Positions 62,953 to 64,000 of a stretch of DNA of 64,000 nt are shown piece after piece (positions within the stretch are counted from its first letter, which is position 1; the number at the start of each line of letters is the position of its first letter). The DNA comes from Algoriphagus iocasae (lineage in GTDB: Bacteria > Bacteroidota > Bacteroidia > Cytophagales > Cyclobacteriaceae). The DNA is taken from assembly GCF_014206875.1 (NCBI RefSeq), contig NZ_JACIJO010000001.1, forward strand, positions 124,001-188,000. The letters are read 5' to 3'. Below the pieces are notes generated by a model, which was not told where the DNA came from, made no database searches, and saw nothing but the letters and a program-made list of their open reading frames with translations. The position numbers were made by a program, and so were the translations under genes.

Positions 62953-64000
62953 ATGAAATCTCAAATCTTTTTTATAGGTCTTTTATGTTTGATTTTTTCA
63001 TGTGCTGAAAAGACACATAACTCCGATGAAAAGCTGGAATTTGAATTTGTGAAAGTAGATTCCTTGCTGATGGATATTTTGGAGCCCGTACATATCCTGG
63101 ATTATCATCAAGAGAAAGAATTGTACCTGATCGTGAAGCAGGCGAGTATGGAAGGGCATTACTTACTAATTGATAAAAATGGAGAAATCGTTTCGGAAAA
63201 TAAACTATCGGAAGGGCCAGATGCCTTTGGCATGGTGCTACTCAGAGCTGGGTTTGTTGGAGATGAAATTATGTTTGTATCAGATGGAAAGGTATATGTC
63301 TACGATCTTAACTTTAAGCAACTACGAAATTATCCATTTGAGCAAAATCCCAGAGTGAAATTGGTTCATTTCTCCTTGGACAATCTCAGCACTTTTAAAT
63401 CCTCCAATGGTGAGCTAAGTGCTGTTGTAAATCTTAATGATGGCTATTACCAGCCTTATCCTTTGGATTATTATGATACCCTAAACATGGTTCATCTGTT
63501 GGATATTCGTACTGGGTCTGTTTCAAAAGGAGGGAGGCTAGATGAAAGCGGTAAATTTCGTTCGGGTAGATTTTATCCTTTTATGGATAAGCCAGTCTAT
63601 TTTTCAGATCTTCAATCGAAGTACATTTCCACCATATTATATGGAGATACGACCTTGTATCAACTGGATCCAAATCAAAATTTCAAACTGGTAAATCAAA
63701 TCTCATTGAAAAGAATTCAGCCTGATCTGATCAAAGAAATTCCAATGGAAGAAGCTTCTTATACTACAGTTAAAGAATATAGATCTGAAAATGTGATGTT
63801 AGGAGGAGCTTTTAATGAAATGATAGGCAATGGAGACGAGTTACTAGTCGGATACCGAACTGGTGCCAAACCTGAATTGGTTTTTGAAAACCAAACGCCA
63901 GAGCAGAGAAAAGCAATGGATATATCCAAAAAGCGGTATTATTATTACATCAAAAATGGCAAGCAAATAGGCTCTTCAATCCTTTGGGATTTACCTGGAT
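62953..64000 (+). CDS. Unknown lipoprotein (beta-propeller-like), 3' end cut by window
   Basis: An ATG at 62953 opens a frame of at least 349 codons to the window end. The N-terminus MKSQIFFIGLLCLIFSCAEK is a lipoprotein signal (Cys at residue 17). The body has strand-rich segments such as HYLLIDKNGEIVSENKLSEG and YVYDLNFKQLRNYPFEQNPR, resembling the 6-bladed lipoproteins (BF3164/DUF4221 type) of Bacteroidetes. The plan is like the gene at 40246-41412, but clear homology cannot be shown by eye. Confidence 0.7.
   Translation, partial: MKSQIFFIGLLCLIFSCAEKTHNSDEKLEFEFVKVDSLLMDILEPVHILDYHQEKELYLIVKQASMEGHYLLIDKNGEIVSENKLSEGPDAFGMVLLRAGFVGDEIMFVSDGKVYVYDLNFKQLRNYPFEQNPRVKLVHFSLDNLSTFKSSNGELSAVVNLNDGYYQPYPLDYYDTLNMVHLLDIRTGSVSKGGRLDESGKFRSGRFYPFMDKPVYFSDLQSKYISTILYGDTTLYQLDPNQNFKLVNQISLKRIQPDLIKEIPMEEASYTTVKEYRSENVMLGGAFNEMIGNGDELLVGYRTGAKPELVFENQTPEQRKAMDISKKRYYYYIKNGKQIGSSILWDLPG

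Overview
The window reads as chromosome from a Bacteroidota bacterium of the order Cytophagales, most like the Cyclobacteriaceae/Algoriphagus group. The basis is gene content: SusC/SusD, FecR with an ECF sigma factor, DUF3078, DUF4221, DUF349, EttA, a LytS/LytTR pair, the tmRNA tag GETSYAMAA, and promoters of the TTTG / TAnnTTTG type. This is inference from families; no 16S gene is present.

Positions 1 to about 31,861 look like the right-hand part of an integrative and conjugative element (ICE). Its left end lies outside the window. From 1 to 13,961 the minus strand carries a CTnDOT-like type IV secretion block, read right to left: traE (DUF4134), two small unknowns, a 1790-residue methylase-helicase, traF (DUF4133), traG (VirB4 ATPase), three tandem TraI-like genes, traJ, traK, traL and a truncated traM. 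Upstream lie a small membrane protein and an RteC-family regulator. Next come cargo genes: a 123-residue unknown, a membrane LytTR regulator, a MocR-type regulator that has lost its PLP-anchoring residues, MauE plus a DUF6520 peptide, and a SusC/SusD system with FecR and an ECF sigma factor. A RES-domain gene and a DisA_N (diadenylate-cyclase-like) gene sit convergently between the sigma factor and FecR. The element ends with radC, a 52-residue ORF and a large serine recombinase.

The serine recombinase frame runs into the 3' end of ssrA (tmRNA), so its last residues are antisense tmRNA sequence. The tmRNA terminator lies inside the recombinase coding region. This marks the ICE/chromosome junction.

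From about 31,862 to 64,000 the sequence looks like ordinary core chromosome: ssrA; dnaX with an A10 slippery run that would join gamma to an out-of-frame tau extension; DUF3078; a LysM transglycosylase; an O-methyltransferase with an M16 peptidase; aminopeptidase P; a DUF4221 lipoprotein; the rplM-rpsI-rpsB-tsf cluster; an RluA-type pseudouridine synthase; a PhoR/PhoB-like pair; DUF3108; recA; a MacB-like permease; queA; ispD; a LiaF-like gene with a LytS/LytTR pair; DUF2795; DUF349; ettA; a CPBP protease; a metzincin lipoprotein; and a truncated lipoprotein at the right edge. Between 59.3 and 62.8 kb the intergenic DNA is packed with REP-like hairpins, tandem repeats and an exact 81-bp direct repeat.

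The strongest leads are: (1) the RES/DisA_N pair placed inside a sigma/FecR/SusCD locus, (2) dnaX frameshifting at A10, (3) the recombinase whose C-terminus and stop codon are supplied by tmRNA, and (4) the MocR-like regulator without its PLP lysine, facing a CTGGWCCCCCT direct repeat.
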